A stretch of 64,000 bases of DNA from Singulisphaera sp. GP187 (GCF_900129635.1 NZ_FSRB01000001.1:2271501-2335500); one strand, 5' to 3'; shown: positions 42,101 to 52,177, counted from the first letter of the stretch. Made by a program: numbers and translations. Notes: generated from the letters alone by a model not told the origin.

Positions 42101-43414
42101 TCAAATGAACTCGTTGATCAGATTCTCGAGCATCTCTTGCCGGCCGCTGGAATTCTTGTTCGCCTCTCCCTTGGGGAGGATGTAGGCTTCGAGCTCGGTC
42201 AACGTGGCGTTGCCGGACTCGATCCGGCGGCCCAACTCACTGTCCCAGCTCCGATAGCGTTCGGTGACGAACGCCGACAGTCGACCGTCGGCGATGATCG
42301 CGTGAGCGACCTTGAGGCCGCGCGCGAAGGCGTCCATTCCGCCGATGTGGGCGTGGAAAAGGTCGATCGGCTCAAAGCTCTCACGGCGAACCTTGGCGTC
42401 GAAGTTCACACCGCCGGTCGTGAACCCGCCCATCCCCAGGATGCAGAGCATGCACTGGGTCGTCAGGTAGATGCTGGTCGGGAACTGGTCGGTGTCCCAG
42501 CCCAGCAAGGGGTCGCCGGTGTTGGCGTCGATCGAGCCGAGGGCGCCCGCGCCGATGGCCGCCTCGAGCTCGTGCATCATCTCGTGACCGGCCAGGGTGG
42601 CGTGGTTGGACTCGAGGTTGAGCTTGAAGTGCGGCAGTAAGTCGTAGGTTCGCAGGAAGTTGAGACAGGCCGCGGTGTCGGAGTCGTACTGATGCTTGGT
42701 CGGCTCCTTCGGCTTGGGCTCGATGTAGAAGGTGCCGGTGAAACCGATCTGCTTCTTGTAGTCGACCGCCAGGTGGAGGAACCGGGCCAGGTGGTCGAGC
42801 TCCCGCTTCATGTCCGTGTTGAGGAGCGTCGAATAGCCCTCGCGCCCCCCCCAGAAGGTGTATCCACCACCGGCCAACTCGTGGGTGACCTCCATCGCCT
42901 TCTTGACCTGGGCCCCGGCGTACGCGAACGCATCGAGATTCGGACTCGTCGCCGCACCATGCATGTAGCGGGGGTTGCTGAACAGGTTGGCGGTCCCCCA
43001 GAGCAGCTTCACGCCCGTCCGAGCCTGTTCCTCTTTGAAAACCTTGACGATTTCATCAAGGTTGGCATGGCTCTCGCGAAGGGTTTTCCCCTCGGGGGCA
43101 ACGTCGCGGTCGTGGAACGCGTAGAAGGGAGCGCCCAACTTCTCGAAGAACTCGAACGCCGCGCGGGCCTTGCGCTGGGCGTTGGGTACGGAGTTGCTGC
43201 CGTCGTCCCAGGGGCGAACCGCGGTCCCCGCACCAAACGGGTCGGAGAGCGGATTGCTGAAGGTATGCCAATAGACCACCGAGAAACGAAGGTGCTCCTT
43301 CAGCGTCTTGTCGCCGACGACCTCGTCCGGATTATAGTGCTTGAATTCCAAGGGGTTCCGAGAGGTCGGGCCCCCGTACACAATCTTGGGAACTTCCGGG
43401 AAGTACTCGGACAT
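42101..43414 (-). CDS. xylA: Xylose isomerase
   Basis: 437 residues, matching the class II type (440-residue) bacterial enzyme, which converts D-xylose to D-xylulose. Features: [20 protein letters not shown] (catalytic His), [19 protein letters not shown] (metal Glu), [15 protein letters not shown] and the metal-binding [20 protein letters not shown]. The xylB-like kinase gene is 35 kb upstream, so the pair is split. A 12-bp hairpin (43520-43554) lies upstream. Confidence 0.97.
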   Translation of the reverse strand: MSEYFPEVPKIVYGGPTSRNPLEFKHYNPDEVVGDKTLKEHLRFSVVYWHTFSNPLSDPFGAGTAVRPWDDGSNSVPNAQRKARAAFEFFEKLGAPFYAFHDRDVAPEGKTLRESHANLDEIVKVFKEEQARTGVKLLWGTANLFSNPRYMHGAATSPNLDAFAYAGAQVKKAMEVTHELAGGGYTFWGGREGYSTLLNTDMKRELDHLARFLHLAVDYKKQIGFTGTFYIEPKPKEPTKHQYDSDTAACLNFLRTYDLLPHFKLNLESNHATLAGHEMMHELEAAIGAGALGSIDANTGDPLLGWDTDQFPTSIYLTTQCMLCILGMGGFTTGGVNFDAKVRRESFEPIDLFHAHIGGMDAFARGLKVAHAIIADGRLSAFVTERYRSWDSELGRRIESGNATLTELEAYILPKGEANKNSSGRQEMLENLINEFI

Positions 43415-43519
43415 CGGCTGGTCTCACCCAACGTTTGGTGGTCTTGAGAGTGTCAACTGAGGGCAACAGGATAATGTAGAGAGCCTGAGTGGCTCGAACA
43501 AGCCCCCGCCCCATTCGTT

Positions 43520-43554
43520 CTTCGGAACGAGCGAGGGGCTCACTCGTTCCGAAG
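43520..43554. repeat. 12-bp perfect inverted repeat upstream of xylA
   Basis: CTTCGGAACGAG (43520-43531) and CTCGTTCCGAAG (43543-43554) are perfectly complementary; the 11-nt loop itself contains GAG/CTC. It lies after the stop of the VCBS gene and before xylA on the same strand, so either a terminator-like hairpin or a regulator site for xylA. Confidence 0.6.
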
Positions 43555-43632
43555 GCACCCGATCGGGGAGAGGAGCAGCCTGACGATCGCCCGCAACTTG
43601 GTGAGTTGGGAGCGATCGACAACGGCGGAAGA

Positions 43633-44856
43633 TCAGTTCGCCTCGCCTCGGACGGCGGACTTGGACCCGCGGAGATTTTCGAGGAGGTAGAGTCCGCTCT
43701 TGCCGGGACAGACCAGGTCGATATCGCCATCCTGGTCGATGTCGATGGCGGTCATTTGCAGACCCGTGCCCACCGTACCCGCGGGAAAATCTTTCAAGGC
43801 GTCCCGCTTGGGGCCTTCAGGTGCATTCTTGGCGGCTTCCCCCTGGAAGAGGACCTGCTTGACCCAGGTCTGCTTCTTGGGATCGAAATCGTACGAGGCC
43901 ACGACGGAGCCATCGGTCGCGCCCGGCTCGATTTCATGGGCATAGACACGTTTGCCGGTGACGAGCTCGTCACGGCCGTCGCCGTTGAGGTCGGCCCAGA
44001 GGAGCGTGTGGACCGACGCGATCGACTTATCGATCGCGTGCTTCTCCCAAGTTCGCTCGCCGTTGGGGCCTTTGGCTTGCTTCATCCAGTAGAGACCGTA
44101 GTCATGACCCACGCCGTAGACCAGGTCTGAGAGCCCGTCGCCGTCGACGTCACGCGCAAAGATCTGGATCCCGGTGGCGCCCAGGTTCCATTCGGGATGC
44201 CAGGTCCAGGTCTCCGCCTTGGGGTCGGAAGGCCCTTCGAACCAGCCCTTGGGGGTGAGGAGATCGACCCGGCCGTCGCCGTTGACATCGCCCGAGCCGA
44301 CGCCATGGCCCGCCGCCTCGGTCCCGAAGTCACGCTTCTTCCAGACCGGCTTCGCGGCGGCCTGCTCGAGCTCATACCAAACGACCCGGGTGGTCACGTT
44401 GGGCAAGACGTCGGGCTTGCCGTCGCCGTTCAGGTCAACCAGGACCGCCGCCTCGCTGGTGCCGGGCAGATCGATTTCGTGATAGGTCCAATCTTTCCCC
44501 TTGGCTCCCGGGTTCTCGACCCATCCGACGTTCTTGCCGAAGTAAGCACACGTCACGAAATCCATCTTCTTGTCACCGTTGACGTCGATCGGCAGCGTCG
44601 CGAATTCGTTATAATACGTCCCCTGGCGAGTGACCTCGCGAACCTTGGAAGGTGTCCAACTCGGCGCCTGATACCAGGTGTCTCCCGAGACGATGTCTAA
44701 TTGCCCATCGCCATCGACGTCGAAGACCCCCGCTGACTCGAAGCCGCTCTTACCATTGACCGTATGCGTCTTGAACGTTGGCTCCTCAGCGATGGCGACG
44801 GCGCTCATCAGGGAAACGCACGCGATGAGGGCGGGAATAGAACGGGCCATGGGCAT
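43633..44856 (-). CDS. FG-GAP/VCBS repeat-containing protein
   Basis: 407 residues from the ATG at 44856 with GAGGAG 8 nt upstream. A signal peptide ends near AVAIAEE. At least six calcium-binding-like repeats of the type DVDGDGQLDIVSG, DVNGDKKMDFVTC, DLNGDGKPDVLP, DVNGDGRVDLLT, DVDGDGLSDLVYG and DLNGDGRDELVTG form a beta-propeller of integrin type. It ends with DIDQDGDIDLVCPGKSGLYLLEN. Probably secreted or surface; role unknown. Confidence 0.92.
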   Translation of the reverse strand: MPMARSIPALIACVSLMSAVAIAEEPTFKTHTVNGKSGFESAGVFDVDGDGQLDIVSGDTWYQAPSWTPSKVREVTRQGTYYNEFATLPIDVNGDKKMDFVTCAYFGKNVGWVENPGAKGKDWTYHEIDLPGTSEAAVLVDLNGDGKPDVLPNVTTRVVWYELEQAAAKPVWKKRDFGTEAAGHGVGSGDVNGDGRVDLLTPKGWFEGPSDPKAETWTWHPEWNLGATGIQIFARDVDGDGLSDLVYGVGHDYGLYWMKQAKGPNGERTWEKHAIDKSIASVHTLLWADLNGDGRDELVTGKRVYAHEIEPGATDGSVVASYDFDPKKQTWVKQVLFQGEAAKNAPEGPKRDALKDFPAGTVGTGLQMTAIDIDQDGDIDLVCPGKSGLYLLENLRGSKSAVRGEAN

Positions 44857-44925
44857 CAATCGCACTCCTCGTAGGATTCCAGTCAAGGGTCGAGACCTCG
44901 GAATCGACCTCGATCAATCGATCAA

Positions 44926-45246
44926 TCAATCGTCGTCTTCGTCGTCGGACTCATCATCAGGGTCGTCGGGATGGACCTCAAAGCCCAACGCTTGGGCGGC
45001 CGCCTCGATCACGCGGGTGGCCGGTCCCGGATCGGGGTCGTTCAACTCGAAATTGATCGCCTCGACGCGCAGGCCGTCAAGGACGGCGTAGCCGCGCAAC
45101 CGCAAGGAACCAATTTCCAGCCAGGAAACACCGGTCGATTCGCGCGAGACCTCGACACGACCCGCGAGGGTCGAGAGTTGAGCCACCCAGTCGTCAAGGG
45201 TTCTCGGCGGGGTCTGCCAGTCAGGAATGGCGAGCAACTCGATCAT
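44926..45246 (-). CDS. Hypothetical protein with acidic C-terminal tail
   Basis: 106 residues from the ATG at 45246; the frame is open upstream to 45402, but the sequence there is not protein-like. The core (LDDWVAQLSTLAGRVEVSR, LRLRGYAVLDGLRVEAI) suggests a small alpha/beta fold. The last 15 residues are nearly all Asp/Glu/Ser. No family was recognised. Confidence 0.6.
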   Translation of the reverse strand: MIELLAIPDWQTPPRTLDDWVAQLSTLAGRVEVSRESTGVSWLEIGSLRLRGYAVLDGLRVEAINFELNDPDPGPATRVIEAAAQALGFEVHPDDPDDESDDEDDD

Positions 45247-45560
45247 GTCCAGTCTCAATCCCATCGGGGAACGGCAAAAATTCATCGGCCGACGTCGGAG
45301 CAGCTTCGCCTTCGCACTCCGCGTTCGTAACAAAGATAGAAGCCAATCACAAGCGACGTCCCCCTGGGACCGATCGCTTTCGCCCATCCCTAGTCGGCAC
45401 AATCCCGAGCGGGCTAGCCCACTCCGAAATGCCCGACGATCCGAACCGGACGCCGGTGCGGTCCGTGAGTTGATTTCTTCCGCGCTCGCTCTCGGCTAGA
45501 CTCCGCTCATCGCTTCGCATTGGCGATCGCGCCGCCACCCTTCATTCGAAAGGAATTCCG
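45247..45560. other. Divergent intergenic region before the DUF1080 gene
   Basis: 314 bp between a minus-strand hypothetical gene and the plus-strand DUF1080 gene. No gene, hairpin or promoter motif is clear; GAAAGGAA lies before the next start at 45561. Confidence 0.4.
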
Positions 45561-46253
45561 ATGCCTCGAGTCTTCCGCATCCGAATGATCCTGACCGTCC
45601 TCGGTGTGAGCCTGTCGTTGGCTCTGACCGCGGCTGCACCCGAGCCAACGTCGAGCGCCCTCGACCAAGACCCGCAAGGCTGGATCAACCTACTCGATGG
45701 CGCCGGGCCTGAACTCAAGGGCTGGACGCGCGGTTCCATTCCCCCCGGAGGCAAACTCGACGCCGAATCGCAGTGGAAGCTCGACCCGCTGACCGGCATC
45801 CTGACGTGCGAAGGCACGGGAGGACACGACTGGGTGCGCTGGGACCGGGAGTTGGGGGACTTTATCTACCACGTCGAGTGGCGGTTCACACCAGTGGTCA
45901 CGGGCAAGAAGGCGTATAACTCGGGAATCTATGTGCGGAACTCGGCGGACGCCAAGGTCTGGCACCAGGCCCAGACGGGCGACGCCAAAGGGGGTTACAT
46001 TTTCGGCGACACCATGGTCCACGGTAAAATCGAGCGGGTCAACCTTTCCAAGCAGGTGCGGGATGGCCGGGTGAAGCCGGCCGGAGAATGGAATACCTTT
46101 GAGATTACCTGCAAGGGAAAGGACATGAGCCTCTGGGTCAATGGCGCCGTGACTCTCGACTGGCACGATTGCGAAGTGCCCACGGGTTTCGTCGGCCTCG
46201 AAGCAGAGCGTTACCGCATCGAGTTCCGCCAGGTGAAGGCCAAACCACTCTGA
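45561..46253 (+). CDS. DUF1080 domain-containing protein (3-keto-disaccharide hydrolase family)
   Basis: 230 residues with a signal peptide (about 1-27). The beta-sandwich (concanavalin A-like) DUF1080 pattern is seen as LLDGAGPELKGWTRG, LTCEGTGGHDWVRWDRELGDF, KKAYNSGIYVRNS and GEWNTFEITCKGKDMSLWVNG. Many planctomycete genes of this family are secreted, and some members hydrolyse 3-keto-glycosides. GAAAGGAA is a good ribosome site for the ATG at 45561. It ends 34 bp from the convergent rhodanese gene. Confidence 0.92.
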   Translation: MPRVFRIRMILTVLGVSLSLALTAAAPEPTSSALDQDPQGWINLLDGAGPELKGWTRGSIPPGGKLDAESQWKLDPLTGILTCEGTGGHDWVRWDRELGDFIYHVEWRFTPVVTGKKAYNSGIYVRNSADAKVWHQAQTGDAKGGYIFGDTMVHGKIERVNLSKQVRDGRVKPAGEWNTFEITCKGKDMSLWVNGAVTLDWHDCEVPTGFVGLEAERYRIEFRQVKAKPL

Positions 46254-46287
46254 CCTGAAGTGAGTTGAGTCGAGCGCGTGGCAAGGT

Positions 46288-46650
46288 TCAGTACCGCGGG
46301 ACATCCGGGTCGACGTCGACCGACCAGGCTTCGATCCCGCCTTCGAGGTTGACCAGTCCGGACAGCCCTTGATGCGCCAGCCAACCGGCGGCTTGCCTGG
46401 ATCGCACCCCCAGGTGGCAGTAAACGACCAAGAGCCGCTCCCCTTGAGCCGTCTTGATCTCTTCGAGACGGGTGGGGAGTTCCCCCATCGGCACGTGCAG
46501 ATCGTGAGCCGTCGCCGGAATTGAGATCGCGCAGAACGCCCGCTCGACCGGCTCCCGTACGTCCAGGAGCAAAAATGGCTCACCGCGATCGAACCGAATT
46601 TTAAGTTCCTCGGCCGCGATACGACCGATGTCAGACATGGGATTGGGCAT
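46288..46650 (-). CDS. Rhodanese-like domain protein
   Basis: 120 residues. The ATG at 46650 or one four codons later is used; the longer frame to 46797 is not protein-like. LLLDVREPVERAFCAI is the CH2A-like motif, and the active loop VVYCHLGVRSRQAA has the catalytic Cys. Single-domain proteins of this type transfer sulfur or act as redox carriers; the partner is unknown. Confidence 0.9.
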   Translation of the reverse strand: MPNPMSDIGRIAAEELKIRFDRGEPFLLLDVREPVERAFCAISIPATAHDLHVPMGELPTRLEEIKTAQGERLLVVYCHLGVRSRQAAGWLAHQGLSGLVNLEGGIEAWSVDVDPDVPRY

Positions 46651-47044
46651 GGGCCGTCCAGATCGTTTCGTGACGCCGGAATCCTCAAACGGCGCAGAGC
46701 TGGTCTCAGCGGACGCTGAGTGAAAAGACCGAACCGCTCGCGCTTCGGGCCGTGCATTGTATCCGAATCGGGCAGGAGCTTGAATCCCGGAGATCAACGG
46801 GCTTGGGAAGCGACTCGGGCCGCGACCGCGACCGGAAGACCAGATTTATTCAGCGTTGTTTCATGTTTCGTGATTTCAGCCATCGCATGACAATCACCGT
46901 AAATGCCCTGGTTCTCGGAGTGCTCGCGGACTACCGTTCCGGCCGAGTATCCACCTATCATCGAAATCGTTCGTTTGGTAGGGTTTGAATCGAGCGGAGA
47001 AGTCTGGCGACATCAGGAAACGACTTAACTGTACGGGGTAGACG
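46651..47044. other. Divergent intergenic region before the HIBADH-like gene
   Basis: 394 bp between the minus-strand rhodanese gene and the plus-strand dehydrogenase gene. No gene with support was found. Confidence 0.4.
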
Positions 47045-47968
47045 ATGGCACTGGAGATCGCACCAGGGAAGACGCGGATTGGCTGGATCGGGACCGGAGT
47101 GATGGGCTCGTCGATGTGCGGGCACCTTCTGGCCGCGGGTTACCCGACCACGGTTTACAACCGGAGCCGGTCGAAGTCGAAGCCGCTGGTGGACCGAGGC
47201 GCGATTGAGGCCGATTCGCCCAAGAAGGTCGCGGAGTCATCCGACGTCATCTTCACGATCGTCGGATTTCCCGCAGACGTCCGGGAGGTCACGCTGGGGG
47301 CGGAGGGGACCTTGGCCGGTTCTCGAGCGGGCACGGTGCTGGTCGACATGACGACGAGCGAGCCTGCTCTGGCGCGTGAGATTTTTGAAGCGGCCCAGGC
47401 CAACGGGGTCCACTCGGTCGACGCTCCCGTCTCAGGGGGAGACATCGGTGCGCGCGAGGCGCGGCTCTCGATCATGATCGGTGGCGAGAAAGCGGTGGTT
47501 GAGCGGCTCGACCCCTTGTTCCAGCTCATGGGAAAAACGATCGTTCACCAAGGGCCCGCGGGCGCTGGCCAGCATACCAAGATGGTCAACCAGATCCTGA
47601 TCGCGACGAACATGATCGGGGTCTGCGAGGCCTTGCTCTACGGCTACAAGGCGGGGCTCGACCTGAACCAGGTCATGCAGAGTGTGGGCAGCGGCGCGGC
47701 CGGCTCGTGGAGCCTGAACAATCTCGGCCCGCGAATGATCGCGGGGAATTTCGAGCCGGGGTTCTTCGTCGAGCACTTCTTGAAGGACATGGGAATCGCG
47801 CTGGCCGAATCCCGTCGGATGAACCTGGCGCTCCCCGGCCTCGCCCTGGCCGAACAGCTCTACCGCGCCGTGGCGGCTCAAGGTTTGGGGCGAAAGGGAA
47901 CTCATGCTCTTTTGCTGGCGCTGGCCCAGCTTTCTCACGTCGATTGGAAGTCGTCGTCGTCGTCGTGA
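47045..47968 (+). CDS. NAD(P)-dependent 3-hydroxyisobutyrate dehydrogenase family protein
   Basis: 307 residues. The Rossmann motif is [16 protein letters not shown] at the N-terminus, the substrate region [13 protein letters not shown] lies at about residue 123, and the catalytic Lys is in [12 protein letters not shown] near 178. It belongs to the beta-hydroxyacid dehydrogenase group that includes 3-HIBADH, tartronate semialdehyde reductase and related enzymes; which one cannot be told. The C-terminus ends in a run of five serines coded by TCG repeats. A response regulator gene follows 50 bp later. Confidence 0.93.
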   Translation: MALEIAPGKTRIGWIGTGVMGSSMCGHLLAAGYPTTVYNRSRSKSKPLVDRGAIEADSPKKVAESSDVIFTIVGFPADVREVTLGAEGTLAGSRAGTVLVDMTTSEPALAREIFEAAQANGVHSVDAPVSGGDIGAREARLSIMIGGEKAVVERLDPLFQLMGKTIVHQGPAGAGQHTKMVNQILIATNMIGVCEALLYGYKAGLDLNQVMQSVGSGAAGSWSLNNLGPRMIAGNFEPGFFVEHFLKDMGIALAESRRMNLALPGLALAEQLYRAVAAQGLGRKGTHALLLALAQLSHVDWKSSSSS

Positions 47969-48018
47969 TGACGCGTTCCCTGGGTTGCGATCGACGCCGT
48001 TAACGGAGTGACGATTCC

Positions 48019-48480
48019 GTGAGCACTCCCGAACCCGGCGATTCGCCCCGACCGACCCCGCAACGCATCCTCTTGGTTGAGGACAATGACGCCGCGAGCA
48101 AAGGCCTGTCCAAGTTTCTGATCGCGATGGGCTACGAAGTTCACGTGGTCATCGACGGCACCTCGGCCCTGGAAGCGTTACGGACGAGTCCCCCGCCTGA
48201 CTTTGTCCTCACCGATTTACGACTTCCCGACCTCGACGGTCGGGAGGTCGCCTTGAGGGCCCGCCAGCTCGTTCCAGCCCCCCGGATCGCGCTGATTACC
48301 GGATGGGATCTCGAACGTGACCTCCGAGACAAGGCGTCATGGGGAATTGATTGGGTCTTCACCAAGCCATTGGATGTCAACGAACTCCTCTTGAAACTGC
48401 GAGAAGTTCCTGAGTCCCCCGTGCCCCCCACCACGCGATCACAAGCACCGAGTTACGAAGGCGGCGAGGGAACACCTTGA
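48019..48480 (+). CDS. Single-domain response regulator
   Basis: 153 residues with a GTG start preceded by CGGAG. The receiver domain has VEDND (acidic pair), phosphoacceptor Asp in TDLRLPDLDG, Thr/Ser in LITGWD, and Lys in FTKPLD. No output domain is attached; a short Pro/Ser-rich tail ends the protein. Such proteins pass or drain phosphate in histidine kinase relays; no kinase is adjacent. Confidence 0.92.
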   Translation: MSTPEPGDSPRPTPQRILLVEDNDAASKGLSKFLIAMGYEVHVVIDGTSALEALRTSPPPDFVLTDLRLPDLDGREVALRARQLVPAPRIALITGWDLERDLRDKASWGIDWVFTKPLDVNELLLKLREVPESPVPPTTRSQAPSYEGGEGTP

Positions 48481-48574
48481 GCCGCGCGGATGAGTCGGGT
48501 ATGATGTCGAGCTTTGACGAACTATGAAAAATGTTCGGTCGAAAGTGGTCCGCCGAAGCCCCTGAGGAGAACGC

Positions 48575-48664
48575 ATGGCCAGCCGCCGTCGAGGGAAGGG
48601 TCGCCGCAAAGTCGGACGGAAGAAGCGCCGCATGCGCAGCAGGATCCGGCACCGAAAGAAATAG
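48575..48664 (+). CDS. 29-residue Arg/Lys-rich basic protein (AURKAIP1/COX24, bS22-like candidate)
   Basis: Codes MASRRRGKGRRK..., in total 29 residues, of which about 20 are Arg or Lys. GAGGAG ends 6 nt before the ATG, and a rho-independent terminator follows at 48747-48780. The pattern VGRKKRRMRSRIRHRKK recalls COX24/mS38-like RNA-binding proteins, including the tiny bacterial ribosomal protein bS22. It would be missed by length filters. Role in ribosomes is inferred from composition and context only. Confidence 0.75.
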   Translation: MASRRRGKGRRKVGRKKRRMRSRIRHRKK

Positions 48665-48746
48665 GCCGATTCCGATCCACCCTGCATCCGTTTCTTTTTT
48701 TTCCGTTGCGGCGTGGACCGAAGAAGACGCCAAGAAAACAACCTCG

Positions 48747-48780
48747 CCCCGGCGGGCTTTCGAGCCTGGCGGGGTTTTTT
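48747..48780 (+). terminator. Rho-independent terminator
   Basis: CCCCGGCGGGCT and AGCCTGGCGGGG form an interrupted GC stem around TTCG, followed by TTTTTT. It follows the 29-codon gene by about 80 bp. Confidence 0.85.
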
Positions 48781-48898
48781 CCGTTGGTGCTTCAGCGCCT
48801 GCCGGTATGCGATTTCGCGTTGGCGAATGCCAACACGGGTCGTACGATTGAGGAGAGCCAGTCTTGACCGCCCGTGAACCGGGTGAAGGAGCCGACCC

Positions 48899-49183
48899 AT
48901 GGATACGCGCCCATCGCTCGACTTGTTGGAATCCACCCATTTTTTTCCGGGCGTCTACCGGATCAAGGCCATCGGAATCACCGATGAGAACTTCGAGGCC
49001 CGCGTCATCGAAGTCGTCGGCTTACAACTGGCAAGCCCGTCGGAAATCGATTACACGGTCCGGACGACGCCAGGGGGCCGACACATCGCGATTACGATCG
49101 ACGCGACCGTGCAATCCGCGCAACAGGTGCGCGAGATCTACGCCTTACTTGGTGAACTCAAGGGATTAACGCTCCTCTTCTGA
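48899..49183 (+). CDS. DUF493 family protein
   Basis: 94 residues with GAAGGAG upstream of the ATG. The DUF493/YbeD pattern is present: FFPGVYRIKAIGITDENF, then SEIDYTVRTTPGGRHIAITI and a final helix VREIYALLGELKG. The ACT-like fold is of unsettled function, sometimes linked to lipoate metabolism. It stands in the gap between the basic-protein gene and the TsaC fusion. Confidence 0.88.
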   Translation: MDTRPSLDLLESTHFFPGVYRIKAIGITDENFEARVIEVVGLQLASPSEIDYTVRTTPGGRHIAITIDATVQSAQQVREIYALLGELKGLTLLF

Positions 49184-49342
49184 TCGGATCCACCACGCCT
49201 CCGCCACGATTTTTCTCGGGGCGCCGACCTGGGTTGATCTGGTTGCAATCGCGCCCATCGAGTAGCCTGAGGAGCAGGCCCAAGGCCGCGAGTCAACCCA
49301 CTGAAGGGACTCGCTCTCGTCACTCCAGAGCCACTTGAAACG

Positions 49343-50473
49343 ATGACCGAGTCGTCCTCGCAGCCGGAGCGGATTGATCTGGCGCAGGCCGATGATCGGC
49401 GCGACGTTGTCCACCGCGCCGTGGCTTGCCTGGCCCAAGGGGGGCTCGTCGGCCTCTCGACCGAGACGGTCTACGGCGTGGCCGCCAGCGCCTTGCAACC
49501 CGATGCCGTGGCCCGACTCCGGCAAATCAAGGGGGGCGATGAGCCGGTCCCACTCACACTCCTGCTGAAAGGCCCCGTCGAAGTGGCCGACTGGGTTCCC
49601 GGCCTGAGCGCACTCGGCTGGCGACTCGCGCGCAGAGCATGGCCAGGGCCGGTCACCTTGATCTTTCCCAAGGCCGACTCGCGCGGACTGGCGTTGCGCC
49701 TTCCCGAAAGCGTCCGACCGCTGATCTTCCCCGATGGCGCGGTTGCACTCCGCTCGCCCGCCCACCCGTTGATTCGCGAAATCCTCCGGCTCCTCCCCGC
49801 GCCCCTGGTCATCTCCCGAGGTGTGGGACCCGGCGGCCGGGTCGCGACGACGGTCGAAGATCTCGACCCGATCAGCGGGCTCTCCCTGATCCTGGACGAC
49901 GGCCCCACCCGACTGGGCAATGTCTCGACATCCGTCGTCGTGGAAGGGGATCGCTACCGAGTCGTCCGTCCCGGGGTTGTCGACGCATCGTACCTGACCC
50001 GCATGGCAGGGACGATCATCATGTTTATCTGCACAGGAAACACCTGCCGCAGCCCCATGGCCGAAGCGATCTGTAAGGCCCTATTGTCCCAGCGGCTCGG
50101 GTGTTCGATCGACGACCTTGAGGAGCGTGGTTTCGTCATCCTTTCCGCGGGGATCGCAACCTCGAACGGAATGCCGGCCGCCGCTCACGCCGTCGAAGTC
50201 GTCCGCGCCCGCGGCGGCTCGCTGCAACACCACGCCAGCCGCCAGCTCACCCCCGACATGATTCGCCACGCCGACTATCTGGTGACCATGACCAACGACC
50301 ATCTCGAGGCCCTGCTCGACCAGGTCCCCGAGTGCGCACCGCATGCTCGCCTGCTTCATCCTCATGGTGACGACGTCGCCGATCCGGTCGGCGCCGATCG
50401 CGAAACCTATCAGCGCACCGCTCGCATGATCGAGGCCTACCTGGTCCAATTGCTCGACGACCTGGGCCTGTAA
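49343..50473 (+). CDS. TsaC/YrdC threonylcarbamoyl-AMP synthase fused to a low-molecular-weight protein-tyrosine phosphatase
   Basis: 376 residues. The N-terminal ~210 residues are YrdC-like: STETVYGVAAS, RLRQIKGGDEPVPLTLLL and a WPGPVTLIFP segment; this part makes threonylcarbamoyl-AMP for tRNA t6A37. From about residue 228 it reads IIMFICTGNTCRSPMAEAI, the LMW-PTP P-loop (CX5R S), and ends with a DPVGADRETYQRT acid loop. The joined reading frame is continuous with no stop between the two. Fusions of this type occur in some bacteria, and both parts keep key residues. Confidence 0.9.
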   Translation: MTESSSQPERIDLAQADDRRDVVHRAVACLAQGGLVGLSTETVYGVAASALQPDAVARLRQIKGGDEPVPLTLLLKGPVEVADWVPGLSALGWRLARRAWPGPVTLIFPKADSRGLALRLPESVRPLIFPDGAVALRSPAHPLIREILRLLPAPLVISRGVGPGGRVATTVEDLDPISGLSLILDDGPTRLGNVSTSVVVEGDRYRVVRPGVVDASYLTRMAGTIIMFICTGNTCRSPMAEAICKALLSQRLGCSIDDLEERGFVILSAGIATSNGMPAAAHAVEVVRARGGSLQHHASRQLTPDMIRHADYLVTMTNDHLEALLDQVPECAPHARLLHPHGDDVADPVGADRETYQRTARMIEAYLVQLLDDLGL

Positions 50474-50744
50474 GCCAACGAACCACGCGTCTCCCCCTTG
50501 TCCCCCCCCTCCAAAACTCGGCCCAACAACCAGGGACCCGCGACGCGTTCGAGTCGTGCAATGAAGTTCCCCTTGCGCGAACTTCGCGTTGGAACAGGTT
50601 GATTTCCGTCAAAATCTCGTGGATAAAGTCTCACGCATCGTGTTCAATGACGTGAATGAACCGCTTGATTTGACGGCGATTAACGCCGATTCATGTCATT
50701 GCTTGCAGATCTGTAAACAGGGTTCCTGCGCGGGGAGCGTTTCG

Positions 50745-52177
50745 ATGATGAAGCGACGATGGTTTGTCGGGATCGCGTGCCTGGAAATGGCCTGTCTCAT
50801 CGCTCATCCCCCGGCCGTGCAAGGGCGGCGGCTCCGTCCTCGGAAGAGGTGGCGCTCGCGGCCGTCGACGCCAGCAAATCCGAGCGTTACGAAGACTTGG
50901 CCAAGACGATGCATCCCGAGGCCCTGAGGGAGTTTCGATCGACAATGTCGGTACTCCTCGATGCGGCGTCCAAGGCCAAGCAATCGTCGCAGGTCCTTGC
51001 GCTCTTCGAGGGCGTCAAAAGTGCTGATGACTTAAAGAAGCTCGATGACTTGGCGTTCTTTACGTCGTTCGTGCGACACGAGTTGAAAGTTAAGCCGGAG
51101 CTCAAGGAGGCCCTGGCCAAGATGACGGTGCAGACGCTTGGCCACGTCCCCGACGGAAAGGCGTTGCAACACGTCGTCTATCGAACGAACCTGCCATTCA
51201 GCGGCAAGAATATTGATACCGTGAAAGTGATTAGCCTCCGAAAGAATGGGGAAACCTGGGGCATGCTCCTCAGTGGGACTGTCGAGGCGACGATTGAGTC
51301 ATTGAAACTGCGAGTGAAGGGGAAATCCGAATTTCCTCAATTCAACTACGCCGCGAGCAAGGTCGAGCCGTTGGGACAACTCCCCGAGGGCGAGCAAAAA
51401 GCCCACGTGGTCTACCGGCTGACCACGCCGCTCGGGAATTCCAAGGTGACAAAGATCGAGGTGCTCAGTCTGGACGAAACCGATCCAGGCTGGAGCGTGC
51501 TGAAGACCGGCAAGACGGACAATCTCACCACCCTGATCGAGCAGAGCATCGGAATCCGAAAGGTCGCGCAGCCTGACCTGCAAAAGGGGCCATCGGCGAT
51601 GGTACTCGCCACCTCCGACTTTCCCGACCCGGCGTCGCTCCCTCGGACCAACCCGAAAATCTTGGGGCGGTCCGCCTCGAAACGGTCGAAGACGGGCTAT
51701 TCTCGCGATGAGGTGGACGACCTCCCCACGTCGTTCTTCGGCGGTGATCGCGACCGGTTTCACGACGTGGCTTCAAAAGGCGGCGTCCTGGTCGGGGTTC
51801 GCGTGAGCTATGTGACGAAGTTCGGTGGTCGCAAGATCAGCTCGGTGCAGCCGATCTACCGGTCGGGCGAGGTCCTTCGCGAGGGTGGAGTGTACGGGCA
51901 AGTGCTCAGCCCATTGACGACCGCCATCGCCAAGCCGGGCTACGGGGTCGGAGCCTTGAAGACGCACACCGGGCTCACGGTCGATGGCTTCGGGATGGTC
52001 TTCATGAAGATCGATGATAACCACCTCAACCCGAGTGATACATACAACTCACCGTGGCTGGGTGATCGAAATGGGGGGAGTCCGAAAGACGTGGAGAGCG
52101 ACGGCAGCATTCCCGTCGGGCTGCAAGGGCGCGCGGGGAAAGAGGTCAATGCGCTGGGGCTAATCCTTTTGAAGTAG
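50745..52177 (+). CDS. Hypothetical secreted protein with an apparent single-base frameshift after the signal peptide
   Basis: The ATG at 50745, preceded by GGGGAG, starts a signal peptide (MMKRRWFVGIACLEMACLI...PAVQG) in one frame. The rest, from AAAPSSEEVALAAVDASK to the stop at 52177, is in another frame and is about 450 residues. Adding one G to the GGG run at 50823-50825 joins them in frame. The body has helical then beta-rich parts (for example AHVVYRLTTPLGN, WLGDRNGGSPKD) and no known domain. A sequencing error, a recent mutation or phase variation would all fit. Confidence 0.65.
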
